64,000 nt of DNA from Halieaceae bacterium UBA5044 (lineage in GTDB: Bacteria > Pseudomonadota > Gammaproteobacteria > Pseudomonadales > Halieaceae). This document shows positions 16,454 through 25,516 of this stretch, in pieces. A model generated the notes under the pieces. The model had not been told where the DNA came from, did not search any database, and saw only the letters and a list, made by a program, of their open reading frames with translations. Numbering within the stretch: the first letter of the stretch is position 1; each line of letters opens with the position of its first letter. The stretch lies in assembly GCA_002416125.1 (NCBI GenBank), contig DIBU01000004.1:1-64000 (forward strand), in the 5' to 3' direction. Made by a program: the position numbers and the translations under genes.

Positions 16454-18127
16454 GTGAAAGACAAACGCAGCCACTCGTCCCTTGTTGTGGATGGCATCGA
16501 GAAAGCCCCGGCCCGCGCCATGCTGCGCGCGGTGGGCTTCACCGACGAGGATTTCCACAAGCCGCAAATCGGCATCGCATCCACCTGGAGCATGGTCACC
16601 CCCTGCAACATGCACATCAACGCGCTGGCAGACGAGGCCTGTGCGGGTGCCGATGAGGCCGGCGGCAAGGGTGTGGTGTTCAATACCATCACCATTTCCG
16701 ACGGCATTGCCAATGGCACCGAGGGCATGAAGTACTCGCTGGTGTCGCGGGAGATCATTGCGGACTCCATCGAAGCCGTGGCCGGCTGCCAGGGCTTTGA
16801 CGGCCTGGTGGCTGTGGGGGGCTGTGACAAGAACATGCCGGGCTGCATGATCGGCATTGCGCGGCTCAACCGTCCCGCGGTGTTTGTCTACGGCGGCACC
16901 ATCCAGCCCGGCGCCAACCACACCGACATTATTTCGGTGTTCGAGGCGGTGGGACAGCACGCGCGGGGTGACCTGAACCTGCTGCAGGTGAAGCAGATTG
17001 AGGAGACCGCCATCCCGGGCCCCGGCTCCTGTGGCGGTATGTACACGGCAAACACCATGGCGTCGGCAATCGAGGCCCTGGGCATGAGCCTGCCCAACAG
17101 CTCCGCACAGGAGGCGGTGTCCCGCTCCAAGGCGGAGGACTGCCGGCAGGCGGGGGCAGCGGTACTCGCGCTTCTGGAGCGCGACATCAAGCCCTCCGAC
17201 ATCATGACCCGGGAGGCGTTCGAAAATGCCATCGCCACGGTCATTGCCCTCGGTGGCTCCACCAACGCCGTGCTGCACCTGCTGGCCATGGCCCACGCAG
17301 TACAGGTGGAGCTGACGCTGGATGATTTTGTCCGCGTCGGCGCAAAAGTCCCGGTGCTGGCGGACCTGCGTCCCAGCGGCAAGTACATGATGTCGGAGCT
17401 GATTGCCATTGGCGGCATCCAGCCGCTGATGAAAATGCTGCTGGATCGGGGTTTGCTGCACGGCGACTGCCTCACGGTCACGGGTAAAACCCTCGCCGAG
17501 AATCTGGCAGACGTGGCACCGTACCCCGAGTCGCAGGACATCATCCGCGCCTTCGACAACCCCATCAAGCGCGACAGCCACCTGATGATCCTGCGCGGCA
17601 ACCTTGCCCCGGAGGGTTCGGTGGCGAAGATTACCGGCAAGGAAGGCCTGCGCTTCCAGGGCAGGGCGCGCGTGTTCCACTCGGAAGAGGAATCCCTGCA
17701 GGCCATTCTCGACGGCCGCGTGGTGAAGGGTGATGTGGTGGTGATTCGCTACGAAGGGCCCCGCGGCGGCCCTGGCATGCGGGAGATGCTGAGCCCCACA
17801 TCGGCCCTGATGGGCAAGGGTCTCGGCGCCGATGTGGCGCTGATCACCGACGGTCGCTTCTCCGGTGGTAGTCACGGCTTTGTGGTGGGGCACATCACGC
17901 CGGAGGCGAGTGAAGGGGGGCCGCTGGCGATCGTCGAGGATGGCGATGAGATTGTCATCGATGCGGAAGCGGCGCGGATCGACGTTACCCTGTGCGCGGA
18001 AGAAATCGCCGCGCGACTCGCGCGCTGGCAGCCGCCGGCACCGCGCTACACCCGCGGCCTGCTGGCCAAGTTCGCGAAAACCGTGGCCTCCGCATCGGAA
18101 GGCGCGGTCACCGACAAATACCTGTAA
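16454..18127 (+). CDS. ilvD: Dihydroxy-acid dehydratase
   Basis: A 557-residue enzyme that starts at GTG 16454 with GGAGGAC ten bases upstream. The frame stays open for about 400 bases upstream, but that stretch overlaps the DUF6671 gene and carries no family similarity. IlvD dehydrates 2,3-dihydroxy-isovalerate and -methylvalerate in branched-chain amino acid synthesis. Fe-S cluster cysteines are visible in [10 protein letters not shown] and GPGSCGGMY, and the active-site region in [17 protein letters not shown]. The length and the [10 protein letters not shown] context place it with the shorter [2Fe-2S]-type bacterial enzymes. Other ilv genes are not in view. The next gene begins 10 bases later. 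Confidence 0.96.
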   Translation: MKDKRSHSSLVVDGIEKAPARAMLRAVGFTDEDFHKPQIGIASTWSMVTPCNMHINALADEACAGADEAGGKGVVFNTITISDGIANGTEGMKYSLVSREIIADSIEAVAGCQGFDGLVAVGGCDKNMPGCMIGIARLNRPAVFVYGGTIQPGANHTDIISVFEAVGQHARGDLNLLQVKQIEETAIPGPGSCGGMYTANTMASAIEALGMSLPNSSAQEAVSRSKAEDCRQAGAAVLALLERDIKPSDIMTREAFENAIATVIALGGSTNAVLHLLAMAHAVQVELTLDDFVRVGAKVPVLADLRPSGKYMMSELIAIGGIQPLMKMLLDRGLLHGDCLTVTGKTLAENLADVAPYPESQDIIRAFDNPIKRDSHLMILRGNLAPEGSVAKITGKEGLRFQGRARVFHSEEESLQAILDGRVVKGDVVVIRYEGPRGGPGMREMLSPTSALMGKGLGADVALITDGRFSGGSHGFVVGHITPEASEGGPLAIVEDGDEIVIDAEAARIDVTLCAEEIAARLARWQPPAPRYTRGLLAKFAKTVASASEGAVTDKYL

Positions 18128-18137
18128 GGACTTCAGC

Positions 18138-18428
18138 ATGACAGACGAGTTGGATGCTCAACGGTTCCGATTGATCAGCGGCGTGTTCTACCCGGACGAG
18201 GCCAATCAACTGTTGATGACGCTGATTGAGGACAAGATCAGTTTTCACCAGCGCAATAACTGGAGCCGGCGTGAACGGTTCGGTGAGACCGATGCCGCCG
18301 GCGTCAAGCGCATCAACGAACTGCGCCAGACCAAGGCCGACCTCGCGGCACTGGTCGAGGCCGCCGAGGCTGCGGGAATGAAACTCAGTATCAGCGGCAA
18401 CATCGATATCACGTTGACACCCAAATAG
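18138..18428 (+). CDS. Conserved hypothetical protein, 96 residues
   Basis: A small soluble protein starting at ATG 18138, with TAAGGA upstream. It begins MTDELDAQRFRLISGVFYP and has a helix with RINELRQTKADLAALVEAA and a C-terminal beta strand (KLSISGNIDITLTP). No signal peptide or membrane helix is seen. No family is recognised. The 10-base gap to ilvD suggests it is translated from the same message, so a link to amino acid metabolism is possible but unproven. Confidence 0.75.
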   Translation: MTDELDAQRFRLISGVFYPDEANQLLMTLIEDKISFHQRNNWSRRERFGETDAAGVKRINELRQTKADLAALVEAAEAAGMKLSISGNIDITLTPK

Positions 18429-18517
18429 GGCGGCGCGGGCGCGGGCAGTCACCTCACCGCTTGCACCCCGGGCGATAGACACATAGTCTGTCGGACAATA
18501 AGAAAAGGAGCCCCGAC

Positions 18518-19819
18518 GTGGCTGAAGCACCGCCCGCTACCGGCGTTGCGTCCTCGCTGTTTTCAGCGGGTACGCGACGCTACGTGCTGACCATCCTGGT
18601 CATCGCCTACACTTTCAATTTCATTGACCGCCAGATTCTCGGGATACTGGTGGAGCCCATCCGCCTGGAACTGGGCGTCAGCGATACCGCCATGGGCCTG
18701 CTCACGGGCCTTGGGTTCGCGGTGTTCTATACCCTCATGGGTATTCCCATAGCCCGCTACGCGGACCGCGCCAACCGCCGCAACCTGATTGCCGCCGCGG
18801 TGGGTATCTGGAGCGTGTTCACCGCGGCCCAGGGCCTGGCGCAGAATTACTGGCAACTGCTGGTCTATCGCATTGGCGTCGGGGTCGGGGAGGCCGGGTG
18901 CTCGCCGCCTGCGCATTCCATGCTGGCGGATTACTACCCCGCCAATGAGCGGGCCACGGCACTGGGTATTTATTCGCTGGGGATTCCGATCGGCATCCTG
19001 TTCGGGTTTTTCGTTGGCGGCTGGATGAACGAGTGGTTCGGCTGGCGTGTGGCGTTTTTCGTGGTGGGCATTCCGGGCATTGTACTGGCGCTGGTGATTC
19101 GCTTCACCGTGCGTGAGCCGGACCGCGGCATGTCGGAAACCCGGGTGACCGCGCCCGGGCAGCAGCCCGCGATCGGTACCGTGTTTCGCTACCTGCTGGC
19201 GCGCCGCTCCTTTGTGCACATGGCGCTCGGCGGCGGCATCACCGCCTTTGTCGGCTACGGACTGATTTCCTGGTCCGCCGCTTTCCTGGCGCGCTCCCAC
19301 GGCATGTCTTCGGGTGAGATCGGTACCTGGCTGGGCCTGATATTCGGCATTCCCGGCGGTATCGGGATCGTGCTGGGCGGGCGGCTCGCAGACCACTTCG
19401 GCGCCCGCGATGCGCGCTGGTATCTGTGGATCGTCGCGGTGGCCCTGCTGATTTCGGTGCCCGCCGGGGTGTTCGTGTTTGTGCTGGATGATATTCGCGC
19501 GGTGCTGCTGTTGATGGTGCTGCCGGTGATGCTGGGCAACTTCTACCAGGCCACCACCTTCGCCCAGACCCAGACCCTGGTGGGCCTGCGCATGCGCAGC
19601 GTGGCCTCGGCCATTCTGCTGTTTGTGATCAATATCATCGGGCTGGCGCTGGGCCCGTCGGTGGTCGGGCTGATCAGCGACCTGCTGGCCGCGGACTACG
19701 GGGTGCACTCACTGCGCTGGGCGCTGTTGATCTGCTCGCTGGCCAATGTCTGGGCGGCCTGGCATTACTGGCGCGCCGGTGCGGCCTTCCCCGGTGACCT
19801 GGAACGCGTTCAGGACTGA
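18518..19819 (+). CDS. MFS transporter, spinster-like group
   Basis: A 433-residue, twelve-helix protein starting at GTG 18518 with AAAAGGAG upstream. It opens with the MFS pattern YVLTILVIAYTFNFIDRQILGIL and has the loop 2-3 motif GIPIARYADRANRR and GEAGCSPPAHSMLADYYP, as in spinster/sphingolipid-type and aromatic-compound MFS members. The FNFIDR signature is common in marine gammaproteobacterial transporters of unknown substrate, so no substrate is assigned. It converges with the hydrolase gene that ends at 19835. Confidence 0.9.
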   Translation: MAEAPPATGVASSLFSAGTRRYVLTILVIAYTFNFIDRQILGILVEPIRLELGVSDTAMGLLTGLGFAVFYTLMGIPIARYADRANRRNLIAAAVGIWSVFTAAQGLAQNYWQLLVYRIGVGVGEAGCSPPAHSMLADYYPANERATALGIYSLGIPIGILFGFFVGGWMNEWFGWRVAFFVVGIPGIVLALVIRFTVREPDRGMSETRVTAPGQQPAIGTVFRYLLARRSFVHMALGGGITAFVGYGLISWSAAFLARSHGMSSGEIGTWLGLIFGIPGGIGIVLGGRLADHFGARDARWYLWIVAVALLISVPAGVFVFVLDDIRAVLLLMVLPVMLGNFYQATTFAQTQTLVGLRMRSVASAILLFVINIIGLALGPSVVGLISDLLAADYGVHSLRWALLICSLANVWAAWHYWRAGAAFPGDLERVQD

Positions 19820-19834
19820 CGGCGCAGCGCGCGG

Positions 19835-20902
19835 TTATTGCCTGGCGGGCAGCGTATCCAGAAAGCGCAACAGGGCACGGTTGAATGCCTCGGGCTGTTC
19901 CTGCTGCACGAAGTGGCCGGCCCCCGGTATCAGCTCGACACCGCGCAGGTCGCTGGAGCAGCGCGCCAGTACGGCGAGCGCATCGTCGCCAATCATCTGC
20001 AGCACCGGGTCTGCGCTCCCGGCGATGAACAGCGACGGCGGCGTCACCCGGGCATCCGCCCACGCCCGACCAATCTCCCAGTTGCGGTCCGCGACCCGGT
20101 AGGAGTTGATGCCACCGATGAACTCCAACCCCGGCGCGCAGTGGGTGAATTCGTCGACGTAGGTCTGCAGGTCCTGTTCCGTCATCCACGGCCAGGGGAG
20201 GGGTATCGAGGGGTCCGCGAGCACATCGAGGTAGCTGTTGCCCTCGGTGGAGAAGCGGGTCCAGTCCAGCAGGTGACCGTCGGCGCACAGTGCCCAGAAC
20301 AGGCGGGTCAGGAACAGGCGCGGGTTCTGCGCCAGCTCGCGCTCCGGCCGCTCCGGCTGTTGATAGTAGTGCATGTGGTAGAAGTGCTGCGCCGCAACCT
20401 CGGCAAAGCAGGTGCTCGGTGCCTTGTCCGGACGGGCAAAGGCGCGCGGGTATGCGCTGCCCGGGGGCGGGTTGGCGCCGGCGCCGCCGCGTCCGGCGAG
20501 GTCGAAATCGTAGGGGCAGGCGACGCCGACCACCGCCATGACACGGTCCGGGTGACGCACGGCCACGTTGTAGACCTGCGCCGCGCCGAAGTCGTGCCCC
20601 ACCAGCACCGCGCGCGACAGGCCCAGGTGATCCATCAGGCCCAGCACATCCCCTACGGTGTGCTCGCTGTCATACAGCATCGGGTCGGTGGGTCGACTGG
20701 AGCGGCCATAGCCGCGCTGGTCGAAGGCCACGGCGTTGAAGCCTGCGCTGGCCACAGCCGGCAACTGGTGACGCCAGCTGTAGGCGAGCCCCGGGAAACC
20801 GTGGCAAAAAATCACCCAGGGTTGCTCCGCCCCGGCGCGACACTCAACGTAATGCAAGGTCACGCCATCACGTACCACGCTGCCATAGTTCATTGCGGTC
20901 AC
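19835..20902 (-). CDS. Alpha/beta hydrolase, epoxide hydrolase-like
   Basis: A 355-residue protein. VIFCHGFPGLAYSWRHQLPA holds the oxyanion HGFP motif, and FDQRGYGRS follows. The nucleophile elbow is VGHDFGA, with Asp as nucleophile as in epoxide hydrolases and haloalkane dehalogenases. The C-terminal GAGHFVQQEQPE carries the catalytic His. An acting Asp and the HGFP box favour epoxide hydrolysis. It is the last gene of a minus-strand run with the LLM oxidoreductase 8 bases upstream, so both may act on the same lipophilic substrate. Confidence 0.88.
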   Translation of the reverse strand: MTAMNYGSVVRDGVTLHYVECRAGAEQPWVIFCHGFPGLAYSWRHQLPAVASAGFNAVAFDQRGYGRSSRPTDPMLYDSEHTVGDVLGLMDHLGLSRAVLVGHDFGAAQVYNVAVRHPDRVMAVVGVACPYDFDLAGRGGAGANPPPGSAYPRAFARPDKAPSTCFAEVAAQHFYHMHYYQQPERPERELAQNPRLFLTRLFWALCADGHLLDWTRFSTEGNSYLDVLADPSIPLPWPWMTEQDLQTYVDEFTHCAPGLEFIGGINSYRVADRNWEIGRAWADARVTPPSLFIAGSADPVLQMIGDDALAVLARCSSDLRGVELIPGAGHFVQQEQPEAFNRALLRFLDTLPARQ

Positions 20903-20910
20903 CCTGGCGC

Positions 20911-21768
20911 TCAGCGCGGTTTGATGAAACGGTCGGCAAACTGCTCCATGGCTTCCAGCTTGGCCTCCAGCGGGTGGAAGGCCGGGTCGTCAACGGTCCA
21001 GGCCATGGCGATGGTGCCGTCGATGCCCCAGTCCTCCAACTGGTGGTAGATGCCGGGGTCCGGCTCGGTCTGCGGCATCACAAAGCGGCCGAAGGGCTCT
21101 GTACCACGTTCCGCCTCGACGATCGCGCGCTCGGCGTTGAGCCGATCCAGCAGCTCGCGGATCTCCGCCATCGGGTAGTTCATGCCCATCCAGCCATCGA
21201 AGCGCGCTGCGCGGCGCAGGGCCGCAGGGGATTTGCCGCCAATCCATACCGGTACTTTGCCGGGCACCGGAAACTGCCCGGTGGGCGGGAAGCGGTAGAA
21301 GGCGTTGTCCGCTTCCGCCATGCCGTCTTCCCAGAAATCCTGCATCACCTCCAGCATCGCGTCCATGCGCTTGCCGCGGTTACGCGGGTCGTGGCCGAGC
21401 ACGGCAATCTCATCCTCGCACCAGCCGGCGCCCACGCCAAACACGAACCGATTGTCTGTCTGCATGGCAAGCGTGGCGGCCTGTTTTGCCGCGCTGAACG
21501 GCTCGCGCATGGTCAGCACATACACGTAGGTCATGAAGCGCAGTTGTTCCGTCACTGCCGCCATGGTGGCGATGGTGATCATGGGGTCGGGAAAGCGAGT
21601 GTGGGCGTGGATGTGGCGCTGCCCGGAGGGATGCACAGCGGTGTAGTCGCGGGGAATGGCCACGTGATCCGACACCGCAATGCCGGCATAGCCCATTTTT
21701 TCCGCCGCCGCGGCAACCTGTTTTACCTGATCGTTACCTTCGTGAAACCAGGCCAGCCAGTACTCCAT
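20911..21768 (-). CDS. LLM-class flavin/F420-dependent oxidoreductase
   Basis: A 285-residue protein. The start at 21768 is set by GGGAGG seven bases upstream; the frame stays open 120 bases further but without family match. It is a luciferase-like TIM barrel: QVAAAAEKMGYAGIAVSDHVA, MAAVTEQLRFMTYVYVL, FVFGVGAGWCEDEI, PVWIGGKSPAALRRAARF, and GIDGTIAMAW near the end. The build fits the TIGR03619 F420-dependent subgroup, but FMN use is equally possible in a gammaproteobacterium. It is third in an apparent operon with MAPEG, an MltA-like protein and an epoxide hydrolase-like protein. Confidence 0.88.
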   Translation of the reverse strand: MEYWLAWFHEGNDQVKQVAAAAEKMGYAGIAVSDHVAIPRDYTAVHPSGQRHIHAHTRFPDPMITIATMAAVTEQLRFMTYVYVLTMREPFSAAKQAATLAMQTDNRFVFGVGAGWCEDEIAVLGHDPRNRGKRMDAMLEVMQDFWEDGMAEADNAFYRFPPTGQFPVPGKVPVWIGGKSPAALRRAARFDGWMGMNYPMAEIRELLDRLNAERAIVEAERGTEPFGRFVMPQTEPDPGIYHQLEDWGIDGTIAMAWTVDDPAFHPLEAKLEAMEQFADRFIKPR

Positions 21769-21812
21769 ACAACCTCCCGAGTGGTGTGATGCGGGCCGGG
21801 CCGGCTTGCGAC

Positions 21813-22940
21813 TTACTCCCGTTTCAGCAGCAGCCAGGCGTCGGCATAGTCGCCAATGTGGCGGTTTGCCGCATGATACCCCGCCCAATCGCGGTAGTAG
21901 CCGCTCAGCCAGTCGAGCTGGTACAGATTGTCATGAAAAGCGCCGCCGGTGTCCGCCATCACGTTCAGCCGGTACGTGGGCTGGCCCGCTTCCGCGGTGC
22001 GCAGCAGCACCAGGCGTCCGAGGCCGAGCTGGAAAATATCCCCCGCCACGGTCACCAGGGGCTGCACGCGAATCTTGTAGTCGGCGTCCTTGCCATAGCC
22101 GAGCACGCCGGGTACTTCCTTGAAGAACCAATAGCGCTCTTGCTCTTCGGGTTTCCGCGTGCGGTCGTAGGCGATGCCGTTATTGCGGTGGACGTTGAAG
22201 TAGCGTTTCTGGCCGTTGGCGCCCTCGACCACGGCGGTGCCCTGCAGCAGGGCGCCTTCCAGGTCGGCCCGGCTCAGCCAGATCAGCGGCGGCGCGCGCT
22301 GGGCCATGGCACTGGCGGTTGCCGAGTTGGTCTCCTGCGCCACGATGGCCTGCTTGCCGAACTGGAAGCGGGTGATAGCGCTGCCCAGCGCGTCCGCCTC
22401 GTCCAGGGTCAGCTGTGCCTCATCGTGGGGCAGGCCGTAGAGCGCGTGCGGCGTGGCGGGGGATGGCTGCTCGCTGCCCGACGCCACGCGCACGTAGTAC
22501 TTGGTCATCAGCAGGCGTTCGGCCGGCAGGTTCTGCAGTAGCGGCTTGCCGCTGGCCAGCTGCGCTGCCCGCGCACGGTCCGGCTGCCAGCGCAGCAGTT
22601 CGAAGTGCTGCTGCACAAACGCCGGGTCGGCAAGACGCGATGGGCGCCCCAGGCGCGCATCCTCCGCCTGGACTGCACACACGAAGTCCAGCGTGGCGCG
22701 GATGCGCTCGGGTGGCGTCCGCAACCACGCCGTGGTACCGCCGTGAATTGCAGCCGGGTCGTAGGCGTTGCCGCGGGCCAGGTAATCCGCTGTGGCGGCG
22801 GCAACGTCGCACAGTGCATCACCGTGATCCACCCAGTGTCCGGGCGGCAGGGCCTGGGCGGGCTGGAACGTGGGGGCCGCGAGTGCGCTGATGCTGCCTG
22901 ACAGCAGGGCGGCCAGGAGGGTCCTGAAGAGGAGAGCCAT
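21813..22940 (-). CDS. Secreted MltA/3D-domain-like protein
   Basis: A 375-residue protein with a signal peptide (LLSGSISALA-APTF). The C-terminal half carries GIAYDR, RYWFFKEVPGVLGYGKDA, GDIFQLGLGRLVLLR, and the box NVMADTGGAFHDNLYQLDWL. The D-TGGA...D-L pattern is that of the 3D double-psi barrel in MltA-type lytic transglycosylases and related peptidoglycan-cutting proteins. Whether it cuts peptidoglycan is inferred. The N-terminal half is not recognised. Ten bases separate its start from the end of the MAPEG gene upstream in the same operon. Confidence 0.6.
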   Translation of the reverse strand: MALLFRTLLAALLSGSISALAAPTFQPAQALPPGHWVDHGDALCDVAAATADYLARGNAYDPAAIHGGTTAWLRTPPERIRATLDFVCAVQAEDARLGRPSRLADPAFVQQHFELLRWQPDRARAAQLASGKPLLQNLPAERLLMTKYYVRVASGSEQPSPATPHALYGLPHDEAQLTLDEADALGSAITRFQFGKQAIVAQETNSATASAMAQRAPPLIWLSRADLEGALLQGTAVVEGANGQKRYFNVHRNNGIAYDRTRKPEEQERYWFFKEVPGVLGYGKDADYKIRVQPLVTVAGDIFQLGLGRLVLLRTAEAGQPTYRLNVMADTGGAFHDNLYQLDWLSGYYRDWAGYHAANRHIGDYADAWLLLKRE

Positions 22941-22950
22941 GCGGGGTGTC

Positions 22951-23385
22951 CTAGAGGGTGGCGCGTACCGCGATGGCGGCCAGGCCGGCGAGTGCCAGCG
23001 AGGACAGCAGGAACAGCAGGAAGCGCACCGGCACGTAGTTGGTGGTGACCTGCACGATACTGTGCGCGATGCGCAGCAGCAGGTAGGCCCAGGCCAGCTG
23101 AACGGCGAGGCTGCTGTCGATGCCGGTGATCGCCAGAATGCAGCACAGCGCGTAGAACACCGTGGGCTGTTCGTGCAGGTGCGTATAGTTGTGCGCCTTC
23201 CAGTTCACGTGGTCGGGCAGTACCCCTTCGAGGTCGGCGCCGCGGCGGCCACCCGGCTGTGGCTTGGACAGATCCAGCCCCGATTTGCTCATGGCGGGCA
23301 GGCGGGTAGCGGCCATCCAGATCAGCATCACCAGGGACCAGCTGGCGAGGAGGGCGGCGGGGGCAAGGATTTCCAGGGCGGGCAT
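22951..23385 (-). CDS. MAPEG-family membrane protein
   Basis: A 144-residue protein starting at ATG 23385, with four hydrophobic helices. MPALEILAPAALLASWSLVML leads into the first loop, then NYTHLHEQPTVFYALC, the conserved E-x-P helix of MAPEG proteins, and AWAYLLLRIAHSIVQ, with the R-x-x-H/HS of the family. MAPEG proteins in animals handle eicosanoids and glutathione; bacterial members are mostly unassigned. It is the first gene of a minus-strand operon that continues through 19835. Confidence 0.88.
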   Translation of the reverse strand: MPALEILAPAALLASWSLVMLIWMAATRLPAMSKSGLDLSKPQPGGRRGADLEGVLPDHVNWKAHNYTHLHEQPTVFYALCCILAITGIDSSLAVQLAWAYLLLRIAHSIVQVTTNYVPVRFLLFLLSSLALAGLAAIAVRATL

Positions 23386-23517
23386 GGCGTACACTCTTGG
23401 TGACAGGGTGTAGCGAGTAGAACTGATCGCGCGGCTTGGCGTCAAGCCTGTTTCTGGCGCAGCAGGTTCTGACGTAAGCTGGCGGTGCTGTGCCCTGCGC
23501 TGATACGGAAACTGCTG

Positions 23518-24849
23518 ATGAAACCTGTGTTGCTGATTTTCCTGCCGCTATTGACCGTGTTGTTCGTGGCGCCCCCCGCGTTGCTGGGTACGCCGCTCTG
23601 GCAGCTGGGCAACGCCCTTGCGCTGGCCACCGGGCTCGGTGCCAAGCTGGCCTGTTCCGGGCGTTTTGTCAGCGGCTTCGACGACCAGCGCATACTGGAT
23701 GACCTGGCCAGTTACGCAGAGGTCAATCGCCGGCTGTCGCTGGACTTCACGGCCGACGGTGTGCGGGTCACCCTGTTTGGTCTGGCGGCCACCTCCGCGA
23801 CCTACCGCCCCGGGCTGGGCTGCACCCTCGATACTGGCGATGCGGCGCTGCTTGATGGGTTGTCGGTGCCACCCGGGGCAGCGTCACCCGGCATGCCGCT
23901 TGCGGTGGCTATCGCGGATCCGGCGCAACAGGCGACGCAGGCCGTGCTGAGGGCCGATAACGCCGAGGGGTTGCAGACCCGCGCCCTGCTGGTGCTGCAG
24001 GGGGACACCCTGATTGCCGAGAGCTATGCGCCGGGCTTTGATGCCGGTTCCCGCCTGCTGGGCTGGTCGATGGGCAAATCCCTGATGGCCATTGTGATTG
24101 GCCGCATGGAGGCGCTGGAGATCATTCCCGCCGGTGTCCCGGGGCCGCTGTTTCCTGAATGGGCCCAGGATGATCGCGCGCGTATTGGCCTGACCGAGGT
24201 GTTGCAGATGACCTCCGGGCTGGGCTGGCAAGAGGACTACGTGCCGGGCAGCGATTCCACGCGAATGCTGTTTCGCGCACCCAGCGCCTCGGCGGTGGCA
24301 CTGGCGAGCCCGGCGGAACACCCGCCCGGAGAACAGTTCTACTACTCCTCGGGCAGCACCAACCTGCTGGCGCGTTTCGCCGCGGAGCGGCTGGGCGGCC
24401 CGCAGGCGCAGCTGGACTTCCTGCAGCGCGAAGTGCTGCAACCCCTGGGGATGGCGGGCGCGGTGCTGGAAGTGGATCCCACCGGGCTTGTGGTCGCCAG
24501 TTCCTTCGTCTACGCCACCGCCCGTGACTGGGTGCGGCTTGGCAGACTCCTGCTGGACCAGGGTGCCGTCAACGGTCGCCCCTTTCTGCCGCCGGACTGG
24601 GTGGCCCGCGCGACCCGGCCGAATAACAGCCTCAACGACCCACGCTACGGTTACCAGCTGTGGCTGAACGGCGGCGGCAGCGAACTCCGCTGGCCCGGCC
24701 TGCCGCCCGATGCGTATGCCATGCTGGGTAACCGGGGGCAGGCGGTGCTCGTGCTGCCCGACGAGGCGCTGGTGCTGGTGCGTCTGGGCTGGACGGCAGG
24801 GGATTATCCGCTGGCGCAGAAGATGGGCGGCCTGCTGTCGAGGCTCTGA
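23518..24849 (+). CDS. Serine hydrolase, beta-lactamase/PBP fold, exported
   Basis: A 443-residue protein from ATG 23518. Residues 1-25 are a hydrophobic signal peptide or anchor. The SxxK motif is present as SMGKSLMAIVIG, and the second box reads YYSSGSTN (a Y-S-S in place of YxN). The third box is weak: YAMLGNRGQAVLV in place of KTG. The DARGALVEL-like end found in classical class C enzymes is absent. Members of this group are esterases, carboxypeptidases or beta-lactamase-like proteins. Hydrolysis of an ester or peptide in the periplasm is the safest statement. Confidence 0.88.
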   Translation: MKPVLLIFLPLLTVLFVAPPALLGTPLWQLGNALALATGLGAKLACSGRFVSGFDDQRILDDLASYAEVNRRLSLDFTADGVRVTLFGLAATSATYRPGLGCTLDTGDAALLDGLSVPPGAASPGMPLAVAIADPAQQATQAVLRADNAEGLQTRALLVLQGDTLIAESYAPGFDAGSRLLGWSMGKSLMAIVIGRMEALEIIPAGVPGPLFPEWAQDDRARIGLTEVLQMTSGLGWQEDYVPGSDSTRMLFRAPSASAVALASPAEHPPGEQFYYSSGSTNLLARFAAERLGGPQAQLDFLQREVLQPLGMAGAVLEVDPTGLVVASSFVYATARDWVRLGRLLLDQGAVNGRPFLPPDWVARATRPNNSLNDPRYGYQLWLNGGGSELRWPGLPPDAYAMLGNRGQAVLVLPDEALVLVRLGWTAGDYPLAQKMGGLLSRL

Positions 24850-24909
24850 TGGCTGGGTAACACTCTGGACAATACCGGTACGGTAATTTTCACAATTTCC
24901 CGATTGTTT

Positions 24910-24937
24910 TTGTCAGGTATTAAAATAACCCTATAAA
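24910..24937 (+). promoter_or_regulatory. Sigma-70-type promoter for the small secreted protein gene
   Basis: TTGTCA (24910-24915) and TATAAA (24932-24937) are separated by 16 bases; each hexamer differs from consensus at one base. The predicted transcript starts near 24944, giving a leader of about 190 bases before the ATG at 25135. The surrounding region is markedly AT-rich. Confidence 0.5.
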
Positions 24938-24995
24938 ACATAGATTTAAGGCATAGTCCTAGAAAGTGCTGAGAAATATACAACCCTCAGATGGC

Positions 24996-25070
24996 GATCA
25001 TGACAAACAATTCATGATCCATTCACCTTTAAAATGAGTAAAAGCGTTACCATATGTGAAGTGTGGTAAC
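24996..25070 (+). promoter_or_regulatory. Two perfect inverted repeats in the leader of the small secreted protein gene
   Basis: GATCATGA-N8-TCATGATC (24996-25019) and GTTACCA-N11-TGGTAAC (25046-25070) lie 26 bases apart. Both are downstream of the predicted promoter at 24910-24937 and upstream of the gene at 25135. They could be operators for dimeric repressors, or hairpins in the leader RNA. No known riboswitch is recognised. Confidence 0.45.
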
Positions 25071-25134
25071 AAACCGGCAAGACGAGAGGTGGCAGATGGT
25101 CTGCAACCGTTGCCGGCATCTGAGGAGAGTGGAA

Positions 25135-25416
25135 ATGAAAATGTTGGCTGCAACAGCCAGGCTCGGCACCCTGGCGCTTACCGCTGCCCTGGGCAGCACC
25201 GCCTTCGCGCAGACGGCCGAACAGGAGGGCCGCATGCTGCTGGCCATGAACGAACCGGCGCTGAGCGCAGACTGGCAACCGGCCACGCGTGCAGAGGAGC
25301 AGGCCCAGGCCGAGGCCGTCGAGCGCGAACTGGCGGTATCCGCCGAGGCGATCTCGCGCAAGCTCGACGAACAGTTGGAAGACCGGCTGTCACGCAAGCT
25401 GGAGATGTCCATCTAG
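25135..25416 (+). CDS. Small exported protein of unknown function
   Basis: A 93-residue protein from ATG 25135, with GAGGAGAGTGG upstream. Residues 1-24 are a signal peptide with an AFA-Q cleavage site. The mature part is acidic and helical: AEEQAQAEAVERELAVSAEAI, then a basic/acidic helix ending LEDRLSRKLEMSI. No family is recognised. It has its own promoter and structured leader, and is closed by a strong terminator, so it is a separately controlled single-gene unit, probably highly expressed under some condition. Confidence 0.7.
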   Translation: MKMLAATARLGTLALTAALGSTAFAQTAEQEGRMLLAMNEPALSADWQPATRAEEQAQAEAVERELAVSAEAISRKLDEQLEDRLSRKLEMSI

Positions 25417-25436
25417 GCGCCGCCTGTTGATGTGAA

Positions 25437-25467
25437 CCCGGGGCGACTGCCTCGGGTTTTTTTTGCC
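25437..25467 (+). terminator. Rho-independent terminator
   Basis: The stem CCCGGGG / CCTCGGG (one G-U pair) with the loop CGACTG is followed by TTTTTTTT. It lies 20 bases after the stop of the small exported protein and before the Lon-like gene. Confidence 0.85.
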
Positions 25468-25516
25468 CGCCGCCTGCTATGATTCGCTTTCCCGTTGTTG
25501 CAAAGGAGGGCGCTCA

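Noticed and set aside
24865..24915. Palindrome TACCG-GTA-CGGTA after the serine hydrolase gene as a terminator
   Set aside because: The stem is five bases and no T-run follows directly, so it is too weak to list.
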